Source: Chitinophaga silvisoli (GTDB lineage Bacteria; Bacteroidota; Bacteroidia; Chitinophagales; Chitinophagaceae). Taken from it: a DNA stretch of 64,000 nt. Where the stretch lies: assembly GCF_003412465.1 (NCBI RefSeq), contig NZ_QTJV01000006.1, positions 434,001-498,000 of the forward strand. Reading direction: 5' to 3'. The notes under the pieces were generated by a model. The model was not told the DNA's origin and ran no database searches. It saw only the letters and a program-made list of their open reading frames with translations. This document shows positions 36,341 through 45,490 of this stretch, one piece after another; position 1 is the first letter of the stretch; every line of letters begins with the position of its first letter. Made by a program: the position numbers and the translations under genes.

Positions 36341-38808
36341 ATTGCTACAGCACGTTTCTTTTTAAACCAAAGCAGGCACATTACCCCGATTAGGATCAGT
36401 GCCCATTCATGCGGTTCAGGCACTGCCCCTTTACCATGGATAGAAGCATTCTTCAGACTATTGAGGTCATCATGGATATTGAAGCGGTCATAATCTTTTT
36501 GTGTTTCCAGTACAATCAGGCTGGAAGCAGGTGTCACGATATAAGATTCTTTTGCAGCCGCAATAATTTCACTGTCTGACATTTTCTGCGGTCCCATTTT
36601 CTGCATAATATGATTGTAGGCAAATAAACGCATCAGGTGATCAGGCGCATTGCTTACCCCTCTGTTCTCTTCCATATTGATCGTGACCCCAGCTGGTTCT
36701 ATCACTACACGATGATCATTTTCTATGTCTGCAGGAAATTGTTTTAAAGCCATCCATTGTTTTAATTCAGCAACATCTCCTGCTGTATAACGGAACAAGC
36801 GGTATTCTTTCAGTGTTTTCAAATACGGAGACAGCTCACCACCCAGGTTAAATAAGAGAAGCTTCCCCGGAGTTTTGAATGAAGCCTGCAAGTCTTCATA
36901 GAATTTACTGTCCCCCAGGTCATTCAGAGTAGGAGAGACAACATTGCCTTTGGTAATCACCAGTGAAGTCGCACGCTCCGGCACTTTGTACACAGGGAAT
37001 AAACTGTAACGGTCTTTTTGCAGACTTTCAAACAATTCTTCCGTAGCAGGCTGCCATTCATTTTCCGCATACACTTTCATGGGATAGTGGAGGTTTTTGA
37101 TCGCATTAAATTCTGCTAAAGTCCATGACTGGTTTACATCGAGGTAGATCGTCTTTACAACTGCAGCTGCCAGTTCTTTTTGATAAGGTGTTACAAAAAA
37201 CGACCTGCCGTTGGCCGTAAACAGGTTAGTGCGTACACCCGGATCAATGCAGCTCAACTGCCAGTCTGCATCATATGGCCCCACACTGGAGAAGGTATTC
37301 GTTTTCCGGTTGAACAATCCCGGCATTTCCACGCCCACCGGATCTTCCTGGAAATTAATATTCACATCCTCGCGGGCTTCACTGGCATCGGGCCCCTGGA
37401 ACCAGATGTTCTGATACACCAGCTTCTTACCCTGCTGTAATAAAGGTGCTGTAATACCAATTTTAAACTGTCTGCTGGATTGTCCTAATACCGGGAACAC
37501 ACGCACTGTTACCGTATTCCCCTCCTGCCAGTGCACCACGCTGGGATCCCGCATTTCCCTGCCTACAACTGTTGCATAAGCTTCCGTTGCTTTTTCTTTG
37601 GTGGTCAGCACACCTTTTTCTTCCTTCCCGTTGATCCAGAGAGAAAGCGAAGTCACCACCCCACCCTCCGGCAAATGGAAAGTATAAATGGCCTCCTGGC
37701 TATTCCATGATGCGGCATCGGGTTCCGCACTGAAAACATTGATGGTTTTCTCGGTATAAGCCATATGCAGCGAAGGCCAGATGTCCGCATTAGTGCGCAC
37801 CTGTATCGTAGACAATTTATCGCCGCTCCACAGCCTTTCCTGCGTTTCCTGGCGCGAATCGTACATAGCACTCAGTACTTTGGCTGCATCCGTTTCTTCG
37901 ACATAAGACGGCCTTGTTAAAGAGGCAATCGTTACCAGTGGATCCTGCAACAGCTCCGCATCGAAGATTCCTCTCCTGCGGGGCATTTCCAGGAAAGACA
38001 GATCCCCATCCCCGGCAGTCTGGTATACAAGACCAGCTTTCAGCACCCGCTCCGTAATCGCATTTTTAGGTGTCTTACGGGCTACATTTTCCCAGTGAGG
38101 CAGATCTTTATTATCCGGCATCAGGTAAGCGTCATTGACAGCGAAAACAGCGTTAATCCACAGTGTGATATACACAGCTATCACCACTCCCACAAAACCA
38201 ATCCCTGAGAAATAAGCATAGCGATGCTTTTTCCTGAACAACACATATTTGCTTGCCAATGTAAAGGTGTAGATCAAAAACAGGAGAGGTATAAATGCAT
38301 GCCCTCCAATCCCGAAAAACAACATGCCGATGCCGCCATAGAAGCACATGGGCAACAGGCAAAAGGTGAGGTATAAAAAACAACAGGTAGAAATGCCCAG
38401 TACAAAAGCCATGATCGTTCGCACCAGCGGAGGAAATACCTCTTTGAAACCGTACGCAATGTTATTGATACAACATACCGCCAGTGTCACCGCCCACCAG
38501 TCGGTCGATTTAGCGAAAATCACAAATTCCTTATTCAGCAAAAAACAACTGATGAGGCAGAGTGTCAGGTACACGGCAAAGGTATTTCGCCCCCGCCTGC
38601 CTCTGCGGAGATTTCCACCCACCCAGAGGTAAATAAAATACAGCTGGAGAAGGATGTAATTCATCATGAAATAACCAAAGTTATCATTCGGATTACAGTG
38701 AAGAATACCGGGCAAATAGTAAAATCCAAGGGAAACAACGATGAGTATCAGGCCCACCCAAAGGCGGCTGTCCCGTAACATGAATTGGAAATACTGCTTA
38801 TTTGTCAT
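36337..38808 (-). CDS. XrtN-system VIT domain protein with its own PEP-CTERM-like sorting signal
   Basis: 823 residues from the ATG at 38806-38808; a TTG frame reaches 38832 but adds nothing. The first about 235 residues hold several membrane helices (YFQFMLRDSRLWVGLILIVV; FILGISTCCFLYLTF-like). A VIT domain follows, near 360-460, with ATEAYATVVGREMRDP, the inter-alpha-inhibitor-type motif. No complete vWA MIDAS is obvious. The C-terminus carries VPEPHEWALILIGVMCLLW and then KKKR: PEP at 797-799, a membrane helix and a basic tail, the layout of a PEP-CTERM signal. It is the first gene of the operon and presumably the main or only substrate of XrtN here. The biological role of the pair is not known to me. 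Confidence 0.82.
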   Translation of the reverse strand: MTNKQYFQFMLRDSRLWVGLILIVVSLGFYYLPGILHCNPNDNFGYFMMNYILLQLYFIYLWVGGNLRRGRRGRNTFAVYLTLCLISCFLLNKEFVIFAKSTDWWAVTLAVCCINNIAYGFKEVFPPLVRTIMAFVLGISTCCFLYLTFCLLPMCFYGGIGMLFFGIGGHAFIPLLFLIYTFTLASKYVLFRKKHRYAYFSGIGFVGVVIAVYITLWINAVFAVNDAYLMPDNKDLPHWENVARKTPKNAITERVLKAGLVYQTAGDGDLSFLEMPRRRGIFDAELLQDPLVTIASLTRPSYVEETDAAKVLSAMYDSRQETQERLWSGDKLSTIQVRTNADIWPSLHMAYTEKTINVFSAEPDAASWNSQEAIYTFHLPEGGVVTSLSLWINGKEEKGVLTTKEKATEAYATVVGREMRDPSVVHWQEGNTVTVRVFPVLGQSSRQFKIGITAPLLQQGKKLVYQNIWFQGPDASEAREDVNINFQEDPVGVEMPGLFNRKTNTFSSVGPYDADWQLSCIDPGVRTNLFTANGRSFFVTPYQKELAAAVVKTIYLDVNQSWTLAEFNAIKNLHYPMKVYAENEWQPATEELFESLQKDRYSLFPVYKVPERATSLVITKGNVVSPTLNDLGDSKFYEDLQASFKTPGKLLLFNLGGELSPYLKTLKEYRLFRYTAGDVAELKQWMALKQFPADIENDHRVVIEPAGVTINMEENRGVSNAPDHLMRLFAYNHIMQKMGPQKMSDSEIIAAAKESYIVTPASSLIVLETQKDYDRFNIHDDLNSLKNASIHGKGAVPEPHEWALILIGVMCLLWFKKKRAVAI

Positions 38809-38818
38809 AAAATAAAGT

Positions 38819-38901
38819 ACTTTGTATTTCAAAGTTTATAGGGCTAAAAAAATTGGCTATGGCCAATCTGCAATCAAAGTTTTCACTTTGAGATACAAAG
38901 T
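38819..38901. promoter_or_regulatory. Twin ACTTTG-N5-CAAAGT dyads upstream of the XrtN operon
   Basis: Dyad 1 is ACTTTG 38819-38824 with CAAAGT 38830-38835. Dyad 2 is ACTTTG 38885-38890 with CAAAGT 38896-38901. Both have a 5-base spacer, and their centres are 66 bases apart. A further CAAAGT at 38875-38880 makes the second site denser. Some half-sites resemble the TTTG core of the -7 consensus, so promoter and operator functions may overlap. Confidence 0.4.
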
Positions 38902-39074
38902 AAAGGAAATAGTTTGAACCGGACAAGTCATTTTTCAGAATTTTTTCTTACCTTCTATGTCCATTTTTAAAAAACAGACCAGGAAGTAAACCGATCGCGC
39001 AAACCTTGATTCAGGAATAATCCCGCTGGTATAAAATTTGTCCACGTATTTATAACACCTTAAACGACAACACG

Positions 39075-39356
39075 ATGAAAGCAATCTGGCAAAAGGAAGT
39101 AATAGCAGAAAGCGAAAAAACGGTGGTAGTCGAACATAATCATTACTTTCCTCCGGAAGCAGTAAAAGCAGAATTGCTCAGTCCAAGCAAGACCCACACA
39201 ATCTGTCCATGGAAAGGCGAGGCCTCTTACTATGACGTTACCGTGGATGGCAAAGTAAACAAAGATGCAGCCTGGTACTATCCAGATCCAAAAGATGCTG
39301 CTCACAATATAAAAGGCTACATCGCCTTCTGGAAAGGCGTTGAGGTACTACGGTAG
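39075..39356 (+). CDS. DUF427 family protein
   Basis: 93 residues of the DUF427 family: MKAIWQKEVIAESEKTVVVEHNHYFP, KTHTICPWKGEASYYDVTVDG, and the end GYIAFWKGVEVL are typical. The family is small, cytoplasmic and without a settled function. It precedes the flavin oxidoreductase by 32 bases and is probably co-transcribed with it. A TATAAAATTTG stretch 36 bases upstream resembles the -7 element but has one extra base. Confidence 0.87.
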   Translation: MKAIWQKEVIAESEKTVVVEHNHYFPPEAVKAELLSPSKTHTICPWKGEASYYDVTVDGKVNKDAAWYYPDPKDAAHNIKGYIAFWKGVEVLR

Positions 39357-39388
39357 CCTTATTGATCCTACTTACTAAAAACCCGGGA

Positions 39389-40768
39389 ATGCAAAAATTT
39401 GATGCAATCATCATTGGTTCTGGCCAGGGGGGAGTTCCCCTGGCAAAAAAACTGGCAAAAGCAGGCTGGAAAACAGCTATCATAGAAAAACGATGGATTG
39501 GCGGTACCTGCATCAATGATGGATGCACTCCCACAAAAGCAATGATTGCCTGTGCCGAAGTAGCATATACTGTGGCCAACAGCAGGCAATGGGGAATTAC
39601 TGTGCCCGGGTTCCAGGTCGATTTTGAAAAGATCGTGGCCCGCAAGAACGAGATTGTCAGCTCCTTCCGGGGCGGTGCTACCAAAGGCCTGGAAAAAACC
39701 GAAGGCCTCAGCATCTTCTATGGCACCGCCAGTTTTAATGGCCCAAAGGTAGTAGATATAAAGCTCCGCACCGGCAGTACTGAAACCATCACTGCCGATC
39801 AGATATTTATTAATACGGGTGCCTCCCCAAAGATCCCTGACCTTCCCGGCCTGGCGCAGGTGCCCTACCTTACCAGTACCACTTTGCTGGACCTGCAGGT
39901 CCTTCCCTCCCATCTCATTATTTTAGGCGGTAGTTATATCGGCCTGGAATTCGGTCAGCTCTTCCGCCGCCTCGGTAGCCAGGTCACGATTATCGAACGC
40001 ACAGCCCTGCTGAAAAGAGAAGATACAGATATATCGGCTGCCATGAAAAAGATCATGGAAGGGGCTGGTATTACCGTCTATACTGGTGCCACCGTCAAAC
40101 AGGCAGAAGGGAATGGAGATGCTGTCAGAATTGTGCTCAATGCCAACGGTGAAAGCAAGACCATCACCGGCTCTCACCTGTTCCTGGCTTCTGGCCGCGC
40201 CCCGCAGACAAAAGACTTACATTTAGATACAACAGGCATTTCCATCGACGAAAAAGGATTCATTCCTGTGAATGACAAACTGGAAACTTCTGTACCCGGC
40301 ATCTATGCCCTTGGAGATGTAAAAGGTGGTCCCGCATTCACGCATATCTCCTACAACGATCACCTCATACTGATTAAAAATCTGCTGCACAAAGGCAATG
40401 AAACCACGACAGGCAGACCTGTTCCTTACTGTGTATTTACCGATCCGCAACTGGGCCGTATCGGACTAACGGAAAAGGAAGCACGCGATAAAGGAATAGA
40501 GATCCAGGTGGCTTGCCTGGATATGAGCAGAGTAGCCCGCGCTATTGAAACAGGACACACGGACGGTTTCATGAAAGCAGTGGTGGAAAAGACCACAGGC
40601 AGGATCCTGGGCGCTGCTATCCTGGGCCATAATGGCGGTGAAATCATGAGTGTTCTGCAAATTGCCATGATGGCCGGTATGACTGCTACACAACTCAGGG
40701 AAATGATCTTCGCGCATCCTTTGTATACCGAGTCATTGAACAATCTTTTCATGAGCATCAGCGATTGA
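39389..40768 (+). CDS. Class I pyridine nucleotide-disulfide oxidoreductase (mercuric reductase-like)
   Basis: Flavoprotein of 459 residues from the ATG at 39389; a TTG frame from 39362 adds nine residues before the FAD motif and is less likely. FAD-binding GSGQGGVPLA is near 9-18; the redox pair Cys41/Cys46 lies in GGTCINDGCTPTK; the NAD-binding GGSYIGLEFGQL is near 185; and the GD block near YALGDVKGG at 310. The C-terminal dimerisation domain ends with HPLYTESLNNLF, which keeps the His-Pro pair. It lacks the HMA domain and C-terminal Cys pair of true MerA, so mercury reduction is not supported; the substrate is unknown. Confidence 0.83.
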   Translation: MQKFDAIIIGSGQGGVPLAKKLAKAGWKTAIIEKRWIGGTCINDGCTPTKAMIACAEVAYTVANSRQWGITVPGFQVDFEKIVARKNEIVSSFRGGATKGLEKTEGLSIFYGTASFNGPKVVDIKLRTGSTETITADQIFINTGASPKIPDLPGLAQVPYLTSTTLLDLQVLPSHLIILGGSYIGLEFGQLFRRLGSQVTIIERTALLKREDTDISAAMKKIMEGAGITVYTGATVKQAEGNGDAVRIVLNANGESKTITGSHLFLASGRAPQTKDLHLDTTGISIDEKGFIPVNDKLETSVPGIYALGDVKGGPAFTHISYNDHLILIKNLLHKGNETTTGRPVPYCVFTDPQLGRIGLTEKEARDKGIEIQVACLDMSRVARAIETGHTDGFMKAVVEKTTGRILGAAILGHNGGEIMSVLQIAMMAGMTATQLREMIFAHPLYTESLNNLFMSISD

Positions 40769-40857
40769 TTGTACTTATTACGGAACCATTTGTACAATTC
40801 ACGGATTCTCCCGCATTAACTTTTTCCTATCAACAATATGAGTAATTTACTCCCCAT

Positions 40858-41757
40858 ATGATCAAACTGGAAAATGTGAGCAAGTCATTCGCCAACGGTA
40901 AGCCCGCCGTTTCTGCTGTTTCATTCGAAGTGAATGCAGGAGAAACACTCATACTCCTGGGCACCAGCGGAAGTGGCAAAACCACTACGCTCAGGATGAT
41001 CAACCGCCTTATATTACCTGATAGTGGTCGTATCTATGTGAATGGGGATGCAGTCGAAACACAACGACTGGAATCACTCCGCCGGGGCATTGGCTACGTA
41101 CTCCAGTACCACGGCCTTTTCCCCCACTACACTGTAGGTGAAAACATCGGTGTGGTACCCGGCCTGCTCAAATGGGATGCAAGCCGTATTGCATCCAGGG
41201 TAGCCTCCCTCATGGAAAAACTTCATCTTCCCGTATCGGATTACCTCCATGCCTATCCGCATCAACTCAGTGGCGGACAGCAACAACGTGTAGGACTGGC
41301 CCGCGCACTGGCTGCAGATCCTCCCGTACTGCTCATGGATGAACCCTTTGGTGCGCTGGACCCCGTGACCCGCGCCAGCGTCAGGAAAGAGTTTCGCGCA
41401 CTGGATGAAATTCAACATAAAACCATCATCATGGTCACCCATGATGTGCAGGAAGCCTTTGAACTCGGCACCCACATTTGCCTGATGGACAAAGGTAAAG
41501 TACAGCAGACAGGCACTCCGGCCACACTCTTATTTTCACCCGCTAATGCCTTTGTCAAATCTTTTTTTGATGAACACCGCTTTGTACTGGAACTGAAAGC
41601 TCTCACCCTTGCCGACATCCGGCCATGGTTAGCCACGCTCAATGGCGATGACACACTCACTGTCTGGGATGCCATCGCCGCCGGCATGCCACGCAATACC
41701 CTGCTGGATGCCGTAGACCAGTACAGGCAATCTAAACATATGCATGGAACCAGCTAA
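40858..41757 (+). CDS. egtV: ABC transporter ATP-binding protein, OpuCA/EgtV-like
   Basis: 299 residues; ATPase of an osmoprotectant-type importer. Walker A GTSGSGKT is at 35-42, the Q-loop is in YVLQYHGLFPH near 80-90, LSGGQ at 137-141, Walker B LLMDEP at 158-163, and the His switch in VTHDVQEAF. The OpuCA subfamily is shown by FGALDPVTRASVRKEF. It overlaps the next gene by 14 bases. The neighbours (fused permease/binding protein, EgtB, EgtD) point to the ergothioneine importer EgtUV described in other bacteria, rather than to glycine betaine; the name egtV is an inference from this context. Confidence 0.78.
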   Translation: MIKLENVSKSFANGKPAVSAVSFEVNAGETLILLGTSGSGKTTTLRMINRLILPDSGRIYVNGDAVETQRLESLRRGIGYVLQYHGLFPHYTVGENIGVVPGLLKWDASRIASRVASLMEKLHLPVSDYLHAYPHQLSGGQQQRVGLARALAADPPVLLMDEPFGALDPVTRASVRKEFRALDEIQHKTIIMVTHDVQEAFELGTHICLMDKGKVQQTGTPATLLFSPANAFVKSFFDEHRFVLELKALTLADIRPWLATLNGDDTLTVWDAIAAGMPRNTLLDAVDQYRQSKHMHGTS

Positions 41758-43291
41758 CAGCTTCATTGATTTTCTACAGCAGGAATCCGGCAAAATACTG
41801 GAACAAACCCTGCAACATATCGGCCTTACCTTTATCTCCTTGTTGATCGCCGTAGTAATTGGCGTGCCCCTGGGTATCGCCATTTCCCGTAAACCTAAAA
41901 TGGCTGCTGCGGTATTAGGCTTCGCAGGCATCCTGCAGACCATACCCAGTATCGCATTGTTAGGCTTCATGATTCCCTTATTGGGCATTGGGCCTGCACC
42001 AGCTATCGTCGCCCTGTTTTTGTATGCACTATTACCTATTGTACGCAATACTTACACAGGCATCACACAGGTAGATCCGGCTATTATTGAAGCAGCTACA
42101 GGGATTGGTATGAGCGCCCGCCAACTGCTTTTCAAAGTGCAGATTCCACTGGCTATGCCCGTCCTGCTGGCAGGTATTCGTACCGCTACCGTGATCAATG
42201 TAGGTGTCGCCACCCTCGCCGCTTACATCGCTGCCGGTGGCCTCGGTGAATTCATCTTCGGCGGCATCGCCCTCAACAATACGAATATGATCTTAGCCGG
42301 TGCCATCCCTGCCGCCCTGCTCGCTATCATATTCGACTGGGGCTTGTCGCGCATCAGGTTTCGGAAGGTCTTACTAATGCCTTTACTGATCCTGGTGCTT
42401 TCTTCTTTTTACCTGCTCCCTGATTTTTATGGCTCTAAATTACTGGCAGGATTCACCCCTGAATTTATGGGCAGGAATGATGGTGATGTAGGCCTGAAAA
42501 AAATCTATGGACTAAAGATCCGTACCGTGGTGATCAGTGATATGATCATGTACAAAGCCGCCTTCGATAAAAAGGTAGATGTCATCAGCGGGAGTAGTAC
42601 GGACGGGCGTGTAAAGGCTTATGACCTGCAGGTGCTGCAGGATGATAAACACATTTTTCCCCCTTATTATGCGGCCCCTATCGTACGCCAGGATGTACTC
42701 GATAAATATCCGGAACTCGAACCCGTCCTCAACAAACTGTCTGGTACAATTAATGATAGCATTATGACAGCATTGAATTACCGGGTAGATATTCTAAAAC
42801 AGTCCCCGGCTGTTGTTGCTAAGGAGTTTCTCGAAGCCCACCACCTGCTGCAATCACCCGGACCGGGTACAAAAGGTACGATCCGCATTGGTGCCAAGTT
42901 ATTTGGTGACGGCTATATCCTCGTCAACATCTACAAGTTACTGGTCGAAGGCTATACCGATCTGCATGTAGAAACAAAAACCGGACTGGGAGGTACTAAA
43001 ATCTGCTTTGAAGCACTGACGAATGCACAGATTGACCTGTATCCGGAATACACCGGTACCGGTCTGCTCGTGATTCTACAGGCCCCGCCTTCTACCCTCG
43101 ATTCTCTCGGCGGACAGGCAGACAAAGTATACAACTATGTAGCGGATGCTTTTCAACAACGTTATCATATCAAATGGCTGGCACCTGTAGGATTCAATAA
43201 TACATACGCACTCATGATGCGGAGACAACAGGCCGGCACCTTACAAATAAAGACGATCAGCGACCTGACAAAATACTTACAATGGAATTAA
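41744..43291 (+). CDS. egtU: Fused permease and substrate-binding protein, OpuCB/OpuCC (EgtU)-like
   Basis: 515 residues. The first about 215 residues form the BPD_transp_1 permease with the EAA-like loop EAATGIGMSARQLLFKVQIPLAMPVLLAGIRTA. A further membrane segment near 206-225 leads to an extracytoplasmic OpuAC-type binding domain (about 240-515). It contains GAKLFGDGYILVNIYKLLVEG and DLYPEYTGTGLLVIL, the strands shaping the ligand cage of this family. EgtU has the same fused layout. The betaine-type fused OpuC proteins look alike, so substrate assignment relies on the egt genes; a comparison of cage residues with solved EgtU would settle it. It overlaps egtB by 10 bases, strong evidence of co-translation. 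Confidence 0.78.
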   Translation: MEPANSFIDFLQQESGKILEQTLQHIGLTFISLLIAVVIGVPLGIAISRKPKMAAAVLGFAGILQTIPSIALLGFMIPLLGIGPAPAIVALFLYALLPIVRNTYTGITQVDPAIIEAATGIGMSARQLLFKVQIPLAMPVLLAGIRTATVINVGVATLAAYIAAGGLGEFIFGGIALNNTNMILAGAIPAALLAIIFDWGLSRIRFRKVLLMPLLILVLSSFYLLPDFYGSKLLAGFTPEFMGRNDGDVGLKKIYGLKIRTVVISDMIMYKAAFDKKVDVISGSSTDGRVKAYDLQVLQDDKHIFPPYYAAPIVRQDVLDKYPELEPVLNKLSGTINDSIMTALNYRVDILKQSPAVVAKEFLEAHHLLQSPGPGTKGTIRIGAKLFGDGYILVNIYKLLVEGYTDLHVETKTGLGGTKICFEALTNAQIDLYPEYTGTGLLVILQAPPSTLDSLGGQADKVYNYVADAFQQRYHIKWLAPVGFNNTYALMMRRQQAGTLQIKTISDLTKYLQWN

Positions 43292-44430
43292 AGCAAGCTT
43301 TTGACATCGTGCGCCAAAGATCCGTGAGCATATGCGCGCCGTTACAAACAGAGGACTATGTAGTACAACCTGTGGTAGATGTGAGTCCGCCTAAATGGCA
43401 CCTGGGCCACACGACCTGGTTCTTTGAGACCTTTGTATTACAACCGAACCTGAAGGATTATAAAGTATTTAATCCGGAATATAATTTTGTGTTCAACAGC
43501 TATTACGAATCAGTAGGTGCAAGGGTCATCCGCACAGACAGGGGCAACCTGAGCCGACCCGGCGTGGCAGATGTATACAAATACAGAACCTATGTAGACG
43601 AGCAAATGACACTGCTCCTGGCACAGGACATTTCGCCTGAACTACATGCCCTCATCACCCTCGGCTTAAATCACGAAGAACAACACCAGGAATTACTGAT
43701 TACAGATATCAAGTATATTCTTGGCCATAATCCCCTCTTCCCTGCTTACCAGGAAGACTATTCTTTCAAAGAAAGAAGCATCACTTCTTCTGACTTTATC
43801 AGGATGCTGGCCGGCATCTATGAAATCGGTCATACAGGCAATGGCTTCTGCTTTGACAACGAACTGAACAGGCACAAGGTGTACCTGGAAGAATACAGCA
43901 TCAGCAACGTTCTCGTTACGAATAAAGAATACCTGGAATTCATGCAGGCCGGCGGCTATACGGACTTCCGTCACTGGCATGCCGAAGGCTGGGACTGGGT
44001 AAAGACCAACCAGGTCAGGTCCCCCCTGTACTGGCATGAAGTAGATGGCCAGTGGATGAACTACACCCTGAAAGGTTTGCAGCTCATAGCCCCCAACCAG
44101 CCACTTGCCCATATCAGTTATTACGAAGCAGCAGCTTATGCTTCCTGGAAAGGCCTGCGCCTGCCTACCGAAAATGAATGGGAAGCCGCTGCTCCACAAC
44201 TGGCATGGGGAGAAAGGTGGGAATGGACGGAAAGTGCATACCTGCCCTACCCCGGTTTTGTAAAAGCACCCGGTGCAATCGGAGAATATAACGGAAAGTT
44301 CATGGTGAGCCAGATGGTACTGAGAGGCGGCTCAGTAGCCACTCCACCGGGACATAGCCGTATCACCTACCGGAATTTTTTCCATCCACCACTGAGATGG
44401 CAATATACTGGCATCAGATTAGCTAAATAA
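43282..44430 (+). CDS. egtB: EgtB-like sulfoxide synthase (ergothioneine biosynthesis)
   Basis: Iron-dependent enzyme joining hercynine to a thiol substrate with oxygen, 382 residues. The N-terminal DinB_2 domain has the facial iron triad: His43 in WHLGHTTWFFE, and His131 and His135 in NHEEQHQE. The C-terminal FGE-sulfatase domain ends with MVLRGGS near 350 and ITYRNFFHPPLRWQYTGIRLA, typical of EgtB. No egtA or egtC is adjacent, so a version using cysteine directly, as reported for Chloracidobacterium, is plausible; the clade cannot be read by eye. It is coupled to the transporter gene and 27 bases before egtD. Confidence 0.88.
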   Translation: MELKQAFDIVRQRSVSICAPLQTEDYVVQPVVDVSPPKWHLGHTTWFFETFVLQPNLKDYKVFNPEYNFVFNSYYESVGARVIRTDRGNLSRPGVADVYKYRTYVDEQMTLLLAQDISPELHALITLGLNHEEQHQELLITDIKYILGHNPLFPAYQEDYSFKERSITSSDFIRMLAGIYEIGHTGNGFCFDNELNRHKVYLEEYSISNVLVTNKEYLEFMQAGGYTDFRHWHAEGWDWVKTNQVRSPLYWHEVDGQWMNYTLKGLQLIAPNQPLAHISYYEAAAYASWKGLRLPTENEWEAAAPQLAWGERWEWTESAYLPYPGFVKAPGAIGEYNGKFMVSQMVLRGGSVATPPGHSRITYRNFFHPPLRWQYTGIRLAK

Positions 44431-44457
44431 TTCTCATTCAACAATTAAGTTTACATT

Positions 44458-45450
44458 ATGGCTACCACCTCTGTAATGAATGCTTTCACTGTATTGACCC
44501 CCAAACAGGACCAATTACCGGCTTTCCATCGTGATGTACTGCAGGGATTGAATGCAAAGGACAAATACCTTGACGCGAAGTATTTTTATGACGACAACGG
44601 AGACCGGATTTTTCAGCGCATTATGGCTTGTCCGGAATACTATCCGACAAATTGTGAGATGGAAATTATGCAGGAACAATCTGCAAAAATCAGCGCACTG
44701 ATAGCTTCACTCACAGAGACTTTTGATGTTGTAGAACTGGGTGCCGGAGATGCGACCAAGTCCATTTACCTCCTGAAGGAATTACTGAATATAGATCACT
44801 CTTTCACTTACTACCCCATTGACATCAGTGCAAATGTGATCAGCCAACTGGAGCAGCATTTACCCGAACGCTTACCTGCATTACAGGTGCATGGGCTGCA
44901 TGGTGAATATTTCGAGATGCTGCGTATGGTGCAGACTTTATCCGCAAGGCCTAAAGTCGTACTGTGTATGGGCGGCAATATCGGGAACTTTACACCCATG
45001 GAGACACGTAAATTCTGCCGCCAGCTGCGCAATTATTTACAGGCCGGCGATATGCTGCTCACAGGCTTTGACCTGAAGAAACATCCGCAGATTATTCTGA
45101 ATGCGTACAATGATTCGGAAGGGATCACGAGGGAGTTCAATCTGAACCTGCTGACGAGGATTAACAGGGAAATGGATGCGGACTTTGATCTGACAAAGTT
45201 CGACCATTATGCTACATATGATCCGGGTACAGGGGCGTGTAAAAGCTATCTGGTGAGCCTGGAAGATCAGCAGGTGAGGGTATTGGATGAGGTGATTGAG
45301 TTTAAGATGCATGAGACGATTTATATGGAGATCTCGCAGAAGTATAGCCTGGATGAATCGGAGAAACTGGCTGTGCAAACAGGGTTTGAGCCGGTGGCGC
45401 ATTTTATGGATAAGAAAAAATGGTTTGTAGATAGTCTATGGCAGGCATAA
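44458..45450 (+). CDS. egtD: EgtD, L-histidine N-alpha-methyltransferase
   Basis: 330 residues; methylates histidine three times with SAM to make hercynine, the first step of ergothioneine synthesis. LDAKYFYDDNGDRIFQRIMACPEYYPTNCE near 35-65 is the EgtD (DUF2260) signature, the SAM motif VVELGAGDATKS lies near 90-101, and LCMGGNIGNF near 165-175 and GFDLKKHP near 200 are conserved. The methyltransferase and EgtB form the minimal pathway. The gene ends at a shared bidirectional terminator (45451-45487). Confidence 0.9.
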   Translation: MATTSVMNAFTVLTPKQDQLPAFHRDVLQGLNAKDKYLDAKYFYDDNGDRIFQRIMACPEYYPTNCEMEIMQEQSAKISALIASLTETFDVVELGAGDATKSIYLLKELLNIDHSFTYYPIDISANVISQLEQHLPERLPALQVHGLHGEYFEMLRMVQTLSARPKVVLCMGGNIGNFTPMETRKFCRQLRNYLQAGDMLLTGFDLKKHPQIILNAYNDSEGITREFNLNLLTRINREMDADFDLTKFDHYATYDPGTGACKSYLVSLEDQQVRVLDEVIEFKMHETIYMEISQKYSLDESEKLAVQTGFEPVAHFMDKKKWFVDSLWQA

Positions 45451-45487
45451 TAAAATCGGCGGTTGCTCTATGCAACCGCCGATTTTA
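45451..45487. terminator. Bidirectional terminator between egtD and the PLP enzyme gene
   Basis: A perfect 16-base stem, TAAAATCGGCGGTTGC (45451-45466) and GCAACCGCCGATTTTA (45472-45487), with loop TCTAT. Its A/T flanks give a T-tract on both strands. It starts at the base after the egtD stop codon. Confidence 0.88.
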
Positions 45488-45490
45488 TTT

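Noticed and set aside
39362..39388. TTG start extending the flavin oxidoreductase
   Set aside because: Adds nine residues before the FAD motif; the ATG at 39389 fits the family start.
39389..40768. Calling this gene mercuric reductase (merA)
   Set aside because: No HMA domain, no C-terminal Cys pair and no mer genes nearby.
40858..43291. Glycine betaine transporter (OpuC) as the name
   Set aside because: The fold fits, but coupling to egtB and egtD makes ergothioneine the better hypothesis; kept as alternative.
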